This document shows, piece after piece, positions 1 to 14,100 of a DNA stretch of 64,000 nt (its first letter is position 1; each line of letters begins with the position of its first letter). Source of the stretch: Orthonyx spaldingii. Its lineage: Eukaryota > Chordata > Aves > Passeriformes > Orthonychidae. A model generated the notes under the pieces. That model ran no database searches, was not told the DNA's origin, and saw only the letters and a list, made by a program, of their open reading frames with translations. Location of the stretch: assembly GCA_013397795.1 (NCBI GenBank), contig VZTJ01003242.1, positions 867,873 to 931,872 on the forward strand, written 5' to 3'. A program made the translations under genes and the position numbers.

Positions 1-3000
1 CTGAGTATTTTCTGGGCCATAGTAGTTGCTTAAAGAGACAGGCCCTCCTCTTCTGTGGTGAGAAAAAGGAGCCTACTACCCTCCATTGACACGAGGTTTC
101 ATCCTGCCTCAAAATATTCAGAAAAAATTAGTCGAATAACCCAGATATAATGATAGCGAGCACAGCACATCACATTTAAGTAGGAAACTGAACCAAACCC
201 AAGCAATTCTAACAACTCCCATGCTTCTGCTGCACTTGTGAATATCAGTGTCTTGGAGACAAGGCTTCACTGTTGACTAGAGGAGTCTTTGGGGAGGTGG
301 GAGGTCTGGCTCAGATGACTCTCTTCAGTTTGCTTTCCCTCCCCTTGCTGGCTGTCTTCATTCTCCTCAGAGAACTCATACTGCGTCAGAGAGAGTATAA
401 AGCATTATCTCCAGGAGATAACTGGAAAGTTGGAACTGAGCTGCTTGACTGTATTTGAACTTGGCTTATTATGAGCATACCCCAAAAAGTCACTAGAAAA
501 AGTGAAAGCAGAATTTAAGGTGCATCTAGATATTTAAGGGGTGAATGGAGATGTAAATGCCAGTGAAGCACAAAAGAACATTTAAGCACCTTGGAATTCA
601 TCTAGACTGTGCAAGGGCCAGGCACAAACTCATCAAGCTAATGGTGGTCAGATTTCTACATCCACACAGTCTGGGTCAGCATGATGCAAAGATGCAAACT
701 CGGTATTGAAAGCAAATGCTGTTCTGCTAATGCAGAGCCCTGATTGTAAGTAGTACATGTTAAGCCAGACGCTACTTTTACAAAAAATGGAAATGTAATT
801 TTTCAGTCCCAAGGCCAATGCAGCCTTCTCCAGTTTGAGCCTTCTAATTGTGCTCCTAGGAAGTATATGCCCACTTTACATCTTCTCTGTGAATATAGCT
901 TTGAATTAGATTTCGAGGTCTCTTAAAACAGAGAACTGTAAATGTACAGGTAATTACAGATGGAGACAGATCAATACATCACATGTTTACAGGCAAAGTG
1001 GAATCAAATTGTTCCTTCCACTTGAATTTGATATTAAATTTATTATTTCTCTTCAAATTCTAAACACCATTGATATAAATATAATTAGAAATTTTCTGAT
1101 AGTATATAGATTTTTAACTAAGCAGGAAAAGTCATAATATGATCTGAAGGCTGGAACTCTAATGAGGTGCAGAGAAGAGTATTCTGCACGTAAAGAGAGG
1201 TGGTGCAGTTCATAATGGTAGAGTCCCAGTAACATTTGTACTAAAAGTTGGCAATTTGTACCAAAAAAAAAAAAAANNNNNNNNNNNNNNNNNNNNNNNN
1301 NNNNNNNAAAAAAAAAAAAGAAAAAAGAATCAAACCTTGTGTTGTTTGGATCTTCAGCTCACATAACTGAATTTTATCTCTGATTTTGTCAACAAACTTA
1401 TGTGTCAATAAGTGAAATCATTTATATTAAGCTTTTCATAAATGACTCTCCAAATTTCTTATTTTCTGAGTAACCATCTTGAGAACATAGGGTTTGTTTT
1501 TCTGAGATCCTGAATAGTTACATCTGTAATTAAAGGCATGGGAAAGACACATAGAAAATGCTTTAAATATGCTAAAGTTTTTGAAAAATCAATATTTTGT
1601 GGTACAATGTTTGAAAGTTTAAGCTGCAGCTCTTTTGGTACACATCTTGCTCATATGCAAATGGAGATTATCTTCTTACATTACCTAATGGGCAAACATT
1701 TCTGCAATACTTGGTTACCTAAGAAAGTCAGATGGAAGGTTGGTAGTATTTTTTTAACACATCACATATCCGTGTGGCTGCACATGAATTCTGCACGCGA
1801 GATCACTTGCATGTCACCTTCACACACCAGTGATATGACGGAAAAAGTTTCAGACCTATACCATCTCTACTCCATTTTTTCCCCCTTTTTCTTTATGCAC
1901 TGGCTTTCGTGGAAATTTAATTGAGCTGATCACACATTATATGTATTAATCATCATATACTGTTTAATAGCTTTATATAAGTAAAGTGGTGCTCAGAAAA
2001 TCAGGAAAGCGTAAGGCTCTCCAGTTTCATTACACGTATTCCAGGCAGACAACAGTGTGCAGTTAAAAAATATGATACTGAAACAAAGAAAATTAGATTC
2101 TGTCCATATTTCACTTGAAACAACAGCCAAACACATTGCTTATAACAGTCAATTTGGACATTTCTAGGGCCCTGAAGAGAGATGGAAAAGCTGTTGGGCA
2201 GAGCCATCAGGTGTACTAATGAGATAAGGGAGCTGGAGAGCTCCTTTGAAAATAGTTGTTGGAGAGGTTAGGAGGAGGGAATTTGGAGGTTTGGGTTTTT
2301 CATTTTGGGGCCACACATGCTCCAAGAAAGATTCATATTGTCTATCTCAAAGGAACACACATACTATACCAGTAGGAAATACCAAACAATCATAAACAGT
2401 GCCCAGCAACTTCTGCTCTCAGTGGATATAAGTACCGAGATGATGAAAAGGCAGCTAAACACCAAATTGAATAACACAGACTGTAACATAAATCACAGTA
2501 CTCTGTTCAAGTGTAACCGATACTATCCACATTCTTTTGCCAAAACAATAAGAAATTATTGTCAATTCTGCACACACTTTTTTTAAGACAACATTGCTTT
2601 TCCTTCAGTTCTAGAGGAAAAAAATCAGTGTGTGGAGAATAGTTAAGAATGGATCTTCTTTCCTTATCAGACATTCCATAACTGACTGACCTACTTATTC
2701 TCTTGGAAAAAAATAAATCAATAAAAATAATTAGTTAAGTGGAAATTATATGTTTGACAGTTCAGCAAAGCTCAATTTTTTCCAAATATGGTTATACTAA
2801 CCTTTGTTGATGAGTTCAAGTAATCTAGATTATTCACGCAAACTAGAAGTTACTCAGAAAAATAGACATTTTACTTATAGAATCATTTAAGATAATTTTT
2901 TCTCTTGATTATGATCTTTACTTGCATAAAACATATACAGATTGTTCCAAAATCATACATGACGCAGAAAATAGAGATCTGAAGAATTTTCAGTATTTCT

Positions 3001-3942
3001 TTTTAGCTTGCAACCTTTCTCTTACCAGTCAGTTCATGCCCATTAAACTTTATATGTATTTTCTTCCACTAAAGATGACAGAAAACTTGATTCAGAAAAG
3101 TAATTTAGCTGGATTTCTTCAGTTTAAGGGAACACTTTCACTTTCTATATGAAAAAGAAAGAATATGAATAAAAAATTCACATGTGCTCTTATATTCTTT
3201 CAAAGTTAATGTTCTTTGGATCTTTTGTCTCATAAACCTTTGTAGCTTTCTGGAAAAATATTCATACAAATAAATGCTTTGTATATTTTAAAAAATAAAA
3301 ATAACTCATTATGCTTTTTTATGAACATGAGATAATCATATCCCTTTTGAAACACCTCTATGCAAGTGTAAACTACAAAATGCTCTCAGATCTTTAGGAG
3401 ATCAAAAAGCTCATAGCTTTGAAAGTCAGTCTCAGTTAACTGCAGAAACTTCTACACATTTGGATATTTTATGTTTACTAAAATTTTGAATATTTAAAGA
3501 CAGTACTAAGATTGACAGAAAGTGGGGTAAGGTACTTCTCACATGTATTTGTGGTCATACGGGTTCAGAGGAGACTGCTGTACAAATCTGCTTGTAGAAG
3601 AATTAATTTTGGAGGTCTTAGCCACAAGAATATTAACCTTCTTAGACACTTGTATATAGATTTATTCAGAAATTCTGTCCCTAATGATTTCACCCAGGCT
3701 TTGCTTTGACATAACTGGGTCTTGTGTACCAAGCTGCTGAAGATGACTAGATTTGCCCTCATTCTATCTGAGAAAGAATATTTCCTTCTTCCATCCAAAT
3801 GAGGTCCTCCCAGATCAGTCTATTAGGCAATGAAAGGAAGAATATGGTCAGCTAAAGATGACAGAACAGCATGGAAATAAAACGTCTTTTGAGACTAACC
3901 CATTACAAGATCTTCTGATGAAGAAAAGGATGGATGAACAAC
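1..3942. other. AT-rich non-coding sequence
   Basis: I see no gene here. The stretch is AT-rich unique sequence interrupted by the assembly gap at 1277-1307. Short open frames occur on both strands (for example 1538-1924 plus), but their predicted proteins show no domain, signal or family resemblance, and no splice-bounded or CpG-rich context supports them. No repeat family was recognised. Confidence 0.6.
1277..1307. other. assembly gap in a poly-A run
   Basis: There are 31 N bases, flanked by 14 A on the left (1263-1276) and 12 A on the right (1308-1319). The gap is probably a homopolymer that the assembler or reads could not cross, so its true length is unknown. Confidence 0.98.
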
Positions 3943-4276
3943 TTTTCTCTCTTCTCTTCTCTTCTCTTCTCTTCTCTTCTCTTCTCTTCTCTTCTCTTCT
4001 CTTCTCTTCTCTTCTCTTCTCTTCTCTTCTCTTCTCTTTTCTTCTCTTCTCTTTTCTCTTCTCTTCTTCTCTTCTCTTCTCTTCTCTTCTCTTCTCTTCT
4101 CTTCTCTTCTCTTCTCTTCTCTTCTCTTCTCTTCTCTTCTCTTCTCTTCTCTTCTCTTCTCTTCTCTTCTCTTCTCTTCTCTTCTCTTCTCTTCTCTCCT
4201 CTCCTCTTCTCTTCTCTTCTCTTCTCTCTTCTCTTCTCTTCTCTTCTCTTCTCTTCTCTTCTCTTTTTTTTCTTCC
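3943..4276 (+). repeat. (CTTCT)n pentanucleotide microsatellite
   Basis: About 330 bp of almost uninterrupted CTTCT units gives a pure polypyrimidine plus strand and polypurine minus strand. Interruptions cluster at about 4037-4067 (TTTT and a CTTCTTCT slip) and 4197-4230 (CTCCT variants and a CTCTCT slip), followed by a short T-run at the right edge. Two overlapping long open frames (182 and 118 codons of Ser, Leu and Phe repeats) are by-products of the repeat period, which is not a multiple of three but lacks stops. Such tracts vary in length between individuals and may be mis-sized in an assembly. Confidence 0.97.
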
Positions 4277-4684
4277 TAATAGAAGATTAAGATTTCAGAA
4301 TTATGTATTTAAAATCAAAAGTGAAATTCATGACTGTCATGTTATAGTACTTATTGTTTTCATCATATCTGAAAATTATGTAGTGTTCTTGTTTGTCAAA
4401 ATTTGAATCAACGCTGGGGGTTGGGAGCTCTATAATTGACTAATTCAGCATTGAACTGAGCTATTTCTTTGTTTTCCAGATGCTGTCTCCTAAGAAAAAG
4501 GAAAACCTTGTGTAAAAGGAACCCAGAATAAGAATGTGGTAACGGGAGGAAGCCAAAATAAAACAAAACCAATCAAGGACCAACACAATATCTTAGAGTT
4601 ATATTTGGTCACACTCAGCTGGGACATGGGAAAGGAGACTAATTACAGAGGTTAGATGGGTCAGAAGTTAGGAAATTAACCTTA
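4277..4684. other. non-coding spacer
   Basis: Unique sequence between the pentamer microsatellite and the MIR-like SINE. I see nothing recognisable in it. Confidence 0.5.
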
Positions 4685-4860
4685 GATTTAGAAGACTTAC
4701 ATTGTATTCCCTACTGTGCCACAGACTTCCTAGGTGAAACTGGTCAATTCCTTTTACTTCTGTCTTGATTTCAATTCTTCATGTGCAAAACTGAGGATAA
4801 TAACACTTACACCACACATTCTGTTGATGATTTTCATTATTTGAATATTACAGTGGTTTA
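4685..4860 (+). mobile_element. MIR-like SINE remnant
   Basis: The order of diagnostic words follows the MIR/CORE-SINE body on the plus strand. There is a CTGTGCCACAGACTTCCTAGGTG-type segment, a GGTCAATTCCTTTTACTTCTGTC segment in place of the usual 'GCAAGTCACTTAACCTCT', then TTCTTCATGTGCAAAACTGAGGATAATAACA, which closely parallels the 'CCTCATCTGTAAAATGGGGATAATAATA' core. It ends in a GTTGATGATT stretch. The copy is heavily diverged, as expected for an amniote-wide ancient SINE. The match is from memory of the consensus, so the boundaries are approximate. Confidence 0.55.
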
Positions 4861-7789
4861 GATTGTATAGATTTGGATAAGGGCAAAGAGAAGGACAAAA
4901 GAAACTGTTTTTTTGAGAAGCTGAGCTGCCTACAGAGGAAAAGTCTCCAGAATAATTATAACCATTAAGACAAACTCTGCCTTCAGTGGGTTGCAATTCA
5001 GATAGCTGAAATTTATGCTGTAATGTCACTGTGGGTATTTATTTCCTTAAATCTCCTCTTTGTTTAAATCAGACCCCTACCATTACTTTGGCCCAATTTT
5101 TGTGCTGAAATAGAATGGTATTTATTAATAGGTTGCTCTTTTAGTTTAAGTCTATAATTTAAAGTAACGACGAAAGTCAAGACTCAGTAAAATCTGTGTC
5201 CAGAAGTTCACAGAAGCTCTGGTAAGGGTGGCACTTTTTAAAAAATTGTTCCTAAATTATATCAATTACACAGTTTGTGGTATTATATACAGTTAACACA
5301 GTTTGAAAAGAACTGGTTGATGACTGGATCTGCTTCTGTACATTCATTTAATTAAAAAAATATTTTCTCGGTCTTATGTTTATTGTTTTCAATGTAACTG
5401 ATAAACTGCTGAGACTGAAACATATAATGCCACTATGAATCCAGTATGGCCAGGACAGGTTTAAATTTCTTCAAATCATGAGATTCCTCTTTAAAAACGT
5501 AAGGCCATGAAAAGCTATTTCACAGGGAAGGTTAACAGTATCAAAAAGTAGAGAAGACCAGCCAATAGATTAATTTATATGCACTCCCACAGTCTCTTTC
5601 TTCCTATGGTAAATAGACAGAGAGCTCAGCTATCTACAGCTTTCTCTCACCTTTTCAGTACCTCTGTATATCACTTATCCACATGGGTATTCCAAGGGGT
5701 AAATGGGAGTAAGAGCAATTAACTGGGCAGTGCAGCCTAATGGAGTTGTGGCCCTTGTTATGCTCCCCTTATTTGCGTCACCTGCTCCAACACTTCTTCT
5801 TAAGAGGCCTCTGCCAAACTGCACAGCCCTCTTCCCTACTTGTGCAGGTCATGTTCCTCACGTGGCCTGTTAAATGGAACAATTTATCCTCAGGCAAATG
5901 AATAACACTTCAGTTAATGATGATGCTGAAACTAGTAGGGGACAATGTAAAGGTTAACATGAATATTTTCAGCTGATATATTAACAGTATCATCCAGTTT
6001 TCCTGGGAAGATAACAGTTGCTAACTTGGTCCTAGTCACTATAAATGTCTGTAAAATAAAGAAGATCTGAAGAATGAATTTAATTCAGGCAAGAACTCAC
6101 TAAACAACATACAAAGTTAGGGAGAAGTATTTCCAGATTTTTAAAACTGTTTTCATCAGGTGTAAATGTTTATCTCAATTTGATTAAATCACCCCTTCAA
6201 CCCACCCCAGGGACTGCCTAAGTAAATCAAATATGATTTATAGCTTGTGCATGACTTTAAAACCCCTCTGATGAAGTCTTAGAGTTACGGACTATTGAAA
6301 TCCATTAAACTACTTATCACTAGCCTTTAGAGTAGGCTATAAGGACAACACAAAATTTCTGAGATTTAGTTGTTCATTAAAAGCAATAATCATCAAGAAT
6401 TGATGGGTAATTTATTTCCAAATATTATGAAAATGACTACATACATAACATTTGCAGTGGTATAATAGGTGGTGCCAAAATGGCACAAAAAATATTAGAG
6501 ATTAAAAACACCTAATCAAAGATTTTCATCATATTATTTTATAATAAAGATATAGCAGGTTTCCATTAGCCTATAAAGAAATATATAAGTAGGATTTATA
6601 AAATAAATTCAATTTTCTCTTGTGAATTCATGAGTCTCACTATATAAAAGGCTTTGCATCTTAAATGAAAATAAAACACAGAAATTCAACCACACCATAA
6701 ATATTGCAGAAACAAGACTTGTTTCAATACATGTGGAACTCTACAAATTAAGAGTTTAATGTAATATTCTGTGTACTATTTCATAACTAATTGTATTTTC
6801 ATTATTCTTATTACATATGACAGAACATTCATTAATTTAGGGTTTCTGTTGACATTTTTGGTTTGTTTGTTGTTTTGGGGTTTTTTTTTGTTTTGTTTTT
6901 AAGCAGCATGCTTATGTGCTACTCTAAGGAAGGGAAGGTTTTAGAGGGGATGAGTCTTGGATTTTTTTCTCTGAATATTTGAAAGCAAACAGCTTAGAGC
7001 AGTAAATCTGCAGACAGATTTCCTTCAAATTTCTTTCCTAAAGGCTAAGAATAAATTGTTTTCCTTAGTTGTCACTCCCAACTCCCACTCCAGTAGCAGA
7101 TCCAGCATAACCTGAAGACAACACAGGACCCAAGTGGAAGTACAACCAATATTCCAGTGACAAAAGTTGGCGTTCAGAAAAATAAAAACAAAATAGCTCT
7201 CCTTTGCACATACACACCTAAAAAATAATTTTAATCCAGATTTACCATCTCAAGATTCTTTCCTTCCCTAACTACTTTTTCTTTTACTCTTTATCTCATA
7301 CAGTTTTAAAACAATAGCAAAGACAGAAAGACACTCTACATTGAATTCCATTGCTTCCAGGATTCACTTGGTGGGAGTCAGATCTCAAGACCCTGAGTGA
7401 CAGCAAACATACCACTCAATGCAGCTCAGATAGTGAGAACTGACTAGGACCAAAATTATCTCTGTAGTCAATTCCATATTGATTCTGCTGTGCAAAGATT
7501 TTGTGTACAGAACCAGAGCAAGGAACTTAATACAATAGATGACATGAAACCTAGCCCAATTTTAACTTAATATACATGGTGGACTATATCCTAACCCAAA
7601 TGAAACATTGATGGTCCCACTATATGCTATGTGACTCCCAAAGGACCACAATCAAAGCCACAAGTAAGTGTCATTTCTTAGGAAGATTCTTAAATGTGTT
7701 GATTAATTTTACTTCCAGCAGCTGAGGTTTTTTTGTAGCTGCTGAAGCAGTACCTTGTACTGCAGTATTCAGATTGACAGAAGCCATCC
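4861..7789. other. AT-rich non-coding sequence with a TTTG-rich patch
   Basis: No gene was recognised. The only low-complexity patch is the T/G-rich tract at 6855-6900. The 4754-5029 minus-strand open frame overlaps the MIR-like SINE and is treated as chance. Confidence 0.55.
6855..6900 (+). repeat. T/G-rich low-complexity tract (TTTG)n
   Basis: Degenerate GTTT and TTTG units with runs of up to nine T. Similar short T/G-rich tracts recur at 29413-29468, 30576-30606 and 61001-61043. Confidence 0.8.
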
Positions 7790-8190
7790 ACAGCAGTAAT
7801 TGCGTATAGCATTCCCTACAACTGAATCACAGTTGTCCGCATTTGACCCTGGCATGGAAGCCACTCACAAACACGCAAACCACCGTGTAAACAGCAGACA
7901 GATCGGGAGGAGTGGGACACAGTCCCACTCCCAACTTTACTCCTCCCAGAACCTGGCTGTGCCACTTGGCTGTTGGATTTGGTTGTGATGGCTGCCAAAA
8001 AGGGGAGAGAGACAGGTTGTGTTGCCCCATGACTGAGAGTGCTGCAGTGCAGGTCTGGGGAGCCCCTTCCAGCAGCAGCATGGCATCTCCTTGTACCCTG
8101 TGTGCAACAGTGGCTGCCAGGTCACTTTCCAGGGCAGGGTTCCCTCTGCCTACTCCAACACAAACTTACCTGCAAATGGGTTCTTGAAGC
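7790..8190. other. GC-richer island of unknown nature
   Basis: This block has clearly more G and C than the AT-rich flanks and is overlapped by six open frames on both strands, which is typical of stop-poor GC-rich DNA. No family, splice arrangement or repeat consensus was recognised. It could be an old repeat such as an eroded LTR fragment, a non-coding exon or a regulatory element. The open frames overlap in conflicting frames, so none is called as a gene. Confidence 0.35.
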
Positions 8191-11100
8191 CATTTCAGAG
8201 AAAAAGCTGTATTTTCTCAATGTGTCCTTCCTCTTTTCCCTTAGTGAAACTCATCTTACTGAGTTAAAAGAGAATATATCTTATGGTGTAAATAGGAATC
8301 TAGCCTAACATCTCTCTAAAGGCACTTATAATCAAATAGCATAAATCATATAGTTAACCTTTTGACACAGTAATTTTAATTAATACATTTTTAATAATAC
8401 ATGACAAGTTATATCTCCTAATGAGTGATGACACAGGCTAGAGAAAGAAGTATGGTATTGAGCCTCAGAAATTTTGCATTAGGCATGGCTGTGTGGATTT
8501 CAACAATCACCTTACATCCCCATTCAGGAAAGCTCCCAAGCTGAAGTTTCAATACAAACATATGAGTTGCCTACAGACATTCTGAAAAAGTTCTTTGAAT
8601 CAAAGTCTTCTTTCCAGGTAGCATTTTTCTCAACATGGACAATAGAAACTACTTAATCTAATTACACTCTCACAAGAACAGAAGGACAATTTCTAAACTC
8701 TTTGGGGCTCAAAGATGTCACTCACACTCTCATCTTGAGATAGTTTAATTACTAATGTCTACAGATAGGCTTTTCTTCTTAAACACAGTGAAGGAAGATG
8801 GAGGAAAAAGGTTTTATTTCCTTGTAATGTTAGTGATGTGTTTGATGGTCCAGTTCACTAGAAGATCAACAGCATGTCAAGATTTCCCCAGATACATTCA
8901 TCGTTCCTGGTGTAGATCTCATCACAATTCAACACATTTATTGCTCTGTCTCTTTTCACAGATGGCTGTGACACTAGTTTTCCTCCTTGGCTTTTTTTAG
9001 CAACTGTACTTTAAAGAAAACAAGCTGGACTAACAAATCTTGTTAAGATTCTAACATAAAGCACTAAAAGGGTAGAAAAAGTCTCAGTTAAAAGTGAAAT
9101 GTACCATATGCCCTCGAACAACTATGCATCATTTAGAACTGCCTTTGTGACTGTCTTATTGTTCCCAATTGTACCTGGATGTATGTAGAGATAAAACTTT
9201 CACTACAAGCTGTAAATTTCTTCCTTTTCATTTTTTTTTTTTTGTCAGTTCTGAAAAATACTATTTTTTGCATAGTTTTTTTCTGATAGATTTTATATAC
9301 ACAAGCTATGTACAGTTTCATAGATATCCTCTACTATGAACATTTTTAGTTCAAGAACGCAAATCAATTTTAATTAATGGGGATGAGTTTTTAACCTACT
9401 TCCTTTTTACAGGACTTATTAAAGATAAAAGTGATATATGGAGAGTCGCTCTCTTTAGTGTATGCCATAACCCTTATTTGCATAATAAAAGAGATTATGC
9501 ATAAGCTTAAGAGTGATCATAAATGTATATTAATGAAGACATTTATAGACACATGAAAATGCATACCACGTTGGGAAAAAAATCTAAGTTATTCATGTCG
9601 ACAGATTCAATACAGATGATGTTATGTATGTTAATATTATTATAAATCCTTATTGTTATTCATAGGCTTATATTAATATTGTCATTATGAATAATATTCT
9701 GTCAGTTCCCATGAGAAAATAAAAATACATGATGGCAATACATAGTGGCAAAGTGGCATTGTCATGTTTATATTAATGTCAAGTTCAAATTAAAATTAGT
9801 TCTAAACTTAGTGACAAAGACATTGTTTTGCATTTAAAACCAATCAGCATTCATGTTAATGCTGCTAATAAATTGATATTGAAATAAACAGCTTCAATAA
9901 CTGTAGATTGAATGTGTTTATTGTCAAAGTAAATGGAAATATAATCTTTTGAAGTTGTCATTACCAAGCAACGAATAAGGAAAATTATGTGCAGACTCTT
10001 TGCTTATGAATATGATGGTCCTGATTCTTTTTCCCAATGACATTTATTTTGTCCTAGAATTGCTTTATGGATGTCACCCTGTTTCGGTTTTTTTTCCCTT
10101 ATGCCACAACAGTCAGGTTCAAGACTTGCTGAAGGGCATAGATGGCTCTGAAATGTAAACACAGGGTAGTCACTGGGTATCATAGGGCTGACTGAGCAGT
10201 ACTTCACCTTCCTTCACCCCAGCTTCAGTTATGGACCACATGCAGTGTTGAATTATCTTTGGTCCAGCCTACTGCTAGAAGAATCTTGATACTTGTTTGC
10301 TTAGTTATATTTCCATTCAATTTCTTAAGAAATATTTAAATGAGAACTTATATTAAATAGGGGGTTTATTAACATGATGATTGGAATTGTGACACTTTTC
10401 TTCTTCAGCACTGCATCAGTGTGGAGTTGTTTGTTGTACATATAGTACAGTCAGCATTTTTGTACTGTTTTCATCAGGCAACATAAAGTACCCGGGGTCT
10501 GCTGATAATAAACAGAAGTCTAAACCTTGCACTGTTTTTTCTACTCTATTTTATTTTGCTTGGGCCAAAAACATACAGAAAATCTATGTACAAATAGGGC
10601 TTGGGATATTATTATTTCACCAAATAAAGCTAAAACAGCTGTAATACACCATAACACATAGTGAGCACCACTTGTGAGAATTAGAGCTTGGAATGAGTTA
10701 TGTTGCTAATCTGAAGAGGATTTAAGAAAACCTAGTAGCTGATCCTTTGGGAAATATGATATCTACACAGGGAGAGGTTCATTTTGAAGAAGTTGAGTTG
10801 TATACTGATTCTCATGGACACAACATACTTTCTATACCAAGCAGTACTTGCAAAGGGACATCTGTGTACACAAAGGGCTTTGAATGTATACAAGAAACTA
10901 TCTCTTCATTCAGTCATTTAGTTTTCATGTTTATTTTGCATAGATGCTTCACAATTTAGACAGAGATTTTCTATATAGATAGATATTATTCTACCTATGG
11001 AACTCCTCCTTAGATTCATAAATATTTGGGCTTAACTAAGGATAGAAAAATCTACACAATGAGAAACTATGCACAGGATGTATGTATTAACGGTTTTCTA

Positions 11101-14100
11101 TCCCTCTTTCTATTCCCTGACAGGTTGCCCTTCATTCAACCTATGTATTACTGGTGTCATATGGGTCTTGATAAAAACATAAAAAACCTACATAGATGGA
11201 GCAACCATACCCAGTTGTTATCCCACTTGAGAAAACATATCCCACTGTCTTTCACATTAATGCAAACTCTCTAGATTATTACCTGCTCTGAGCTGAACTG
11301 AATTCTGCAGTCACACTGGTTACAAAATCACTTAATCTACATGGGAAAAGTTATTTCAAAAAGAAGGATAACTAATAGTCTGCACTAGTGTACAGATGCC
11401 ATAGGTAGTAAGTACACAGAAACATTTGTGAAAGATGAAAAATCCAAGAGGATCTAACTTTAAGCAGATTTAAAGTGAGAAAGAACAGTTACATCAAACT
11501 CACCCAATCAGAACTGATAATTCTGTCTGCAAGGCCCTAGTCTTGTTTCCTGTTCAGGAAAAGATGACCTCAGTAATGCACAGGACCTTGTTTCAGACAA
11601 ATACTTTAATGGCATGATTACTTTTAATAATGGAAATTATGCCATTAAAATCTATTTACTAAATCAGTAAGATAGCTCAGAGAGCTTCATCCTTCAGACT
11701 TTTTCAGAAAAGAACTCTTTTTTAGACTAGAAGCACAGAACTTTATATTGATGTCTTGGCAAAAAAGCGAAAGAGAACTGTCCTCTGAAAAGTGTTTCAG
11801 AGCTGAATTTTCCACCTAATGTGCAGGAATAAAATCAAGGGCTTCTCTTTAGGTTTATTTTCAGACTGTGATGATTTGTGTATGGATAGCTCTCACAAAA
11901 ATCAGTGATGGTGCCACATTTGGATCATCTCTGTTCTGATATCATCAAAACTGGAGAAAAAGACATCATTCCCTGCTGTCTTTTTTCTGCCCATCCACCT
12001 TTCATTTCTGAAGGATGAGAAACCATGTCTAACCCAGGGAAAGGAATGAAACACAGACAAGCTACATAACAATCTGCAGCTTAAGCCTGGCAAGAGATCA
12101 GCCTCTAAAGTGCTCCCTTTCAGAGAAGCAGCTTACCTACCTTCCATAAGTATGTGAAAGTCTGTTTCTTTTCTATGTTTTGTCAACACTTGTTTATCTC
12201 ATCCTACCAAATCTCCTTGAATTGAGTTGTGTGTCTGCAAAATGAATCTGAAGCTCAAACAAGCCATTGACATTCTCTGCTCCCACCCAAGAGAAGTTTC
12301 ATTTTTCTGCTGGCAATGATCCATGACATTTAAATTCTGTCTTCCACAACAGGCTTATAGAAAACTAAGGAAAGAACTACAGTGCCAGTGAAGGAAACAT
12401 AACTTTATCACTCTCATTTAAAGCAACTGGCAAAGCCAGTCAGGATAATGTGAATTTTTGTTTACTAGCTTATTTCTTGACTTTTTACATGACTGACTTT
12501 CCAACATGCTGTAGTATGTCATTTTGAAGATCCAAGTATGGGCTGCAGAACAACAATAATCTCCATGATGGTGAAAGAATAATGGCCTTGAGACTATGTG
12601 TGAGTTTGTCAAGAACCAATTTTAAATCCATTTTAGCAAGGCTAGCAGCTGCTGTTTTAAACGGAAGTGGAAAGGGTAACAAACTCCCCAATCCACCCAG
12701 GCTCTCAGCTGGCTTCTGCCTGGCCAAGTTCATGCCACTATTGGTCTGGAGGGACTCCAAAACAGATGGTCTGGTTGTCTGGTGTATTTCTTCTCACTAA
12801 CTCAATGTTAAGTCAAGACAAAGCTTTTCTTTGATGTATTGCCTTAAGAAAGCAGTATTACCAGAAACCTTGTCTCTGGGGTCTACAGAAATTCAAGCTG
12901 TAGGGAAAATAAGTCCAGACTTCTGGAAAATTAATTTCCTTGAAGAGATGTCCCATTCAATGTCACCTGATAAAGCTCCTGTGATTTCATTGGAGAACTC
13001 TGAGCACTCAAGCCTTCTTCCCACTGATCTTTAACTCATGCTTTGCATTCCATATTTTTCCTTTTACATCTGGCTAAAAAGAAATTAACTCTTGCAATAA
13101 TTTGTGAATCTGATGGAGCATATACCTACAATTTTTCTTCCTTCCTGCAACTCACTATTCCCCTACCTCTTACATTTAACTGAATATGATTTATATAATA
13201 ATAAGAATGAGAATGAGAAAGACATGTTAAATGCATTCCTATAGCTACAAGTTTTTGATTGCTCTCTGACACATGTTCTCCAGGGTTTTTCTCAAAATTG
13301 CTGTAAAAATGATGGCATTCCCAAGGGGAAAATATTACCATGAAAAAATACACTGTTTTCATATGCACCCTATATTTATTGAATCATAGCTAAGTTTAGA
13401 TATTTTTCTCATCCTATTTCATAATTATATTTGTCTTATATGAGCTCATCCATTTCCAAATTTGCTATTGGCTGAGTAAAATAGTAGGGACCTTTTAATT
13501 GTTCCTCATCTTTAACTCCCTCTTTCAATAATCACAACTCTGTATTTATTGACACTTTTCTGTAGGTGGTGGAACTGAAGACAATAATGCAGGTGTGATC
13601 TGGTCAAAGAGGTACAATCACAATGCTGCTGTGCTGAATGATTATTCCTTTGGTTTACTGCACAAGATCACATTGCTTGTTATTGCCACTGCAATGCATT
13701 ACTAGCTCTTTCTTAGCTATTTGCTAGCTGTCAGCCCCAGATCTTTTCCAGCACAAGGCATTTCACATACTTCCTTCTCCTCAAATATCTGGGCTTTGGA
13801 AGGATTTTGGTTCTGTTCTTTAAGCAAATTACATTTATCTGACTGGACATCTGTCAGAGTACTCATGCATAGGAAAAAACTTTTAGCCAGTACAACTAGG
13901 GACATGAAAATAGTAATATTTTCTCTGGGCAGTAGTGTTTTGGTGAGATTTACTTGCTTTTCCCACCATTCTGTAGAAGGAGAAAAGTGTTATGTTCCAT
14001 ATTTCACAGACCCAACAATCCAAAGAAGACACGTGTGGCCTAGTTAGTACTCATCAGCTCCTTATAAACACATGCATCAATTATCACTTAAAGATACTTC

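Noticed and set aside
3858..4406. Open frames of 182 and 118 codons rich in Ser, Leu and Phe
   Set aside because: They are produced by the (CTTCT)n microsatellite, which contains no stop codon in any frame.
7800..8308. Small proteins in the GC-richer island
   Set aside because: At least six mutually overlapping frames exist and none has a known motif.
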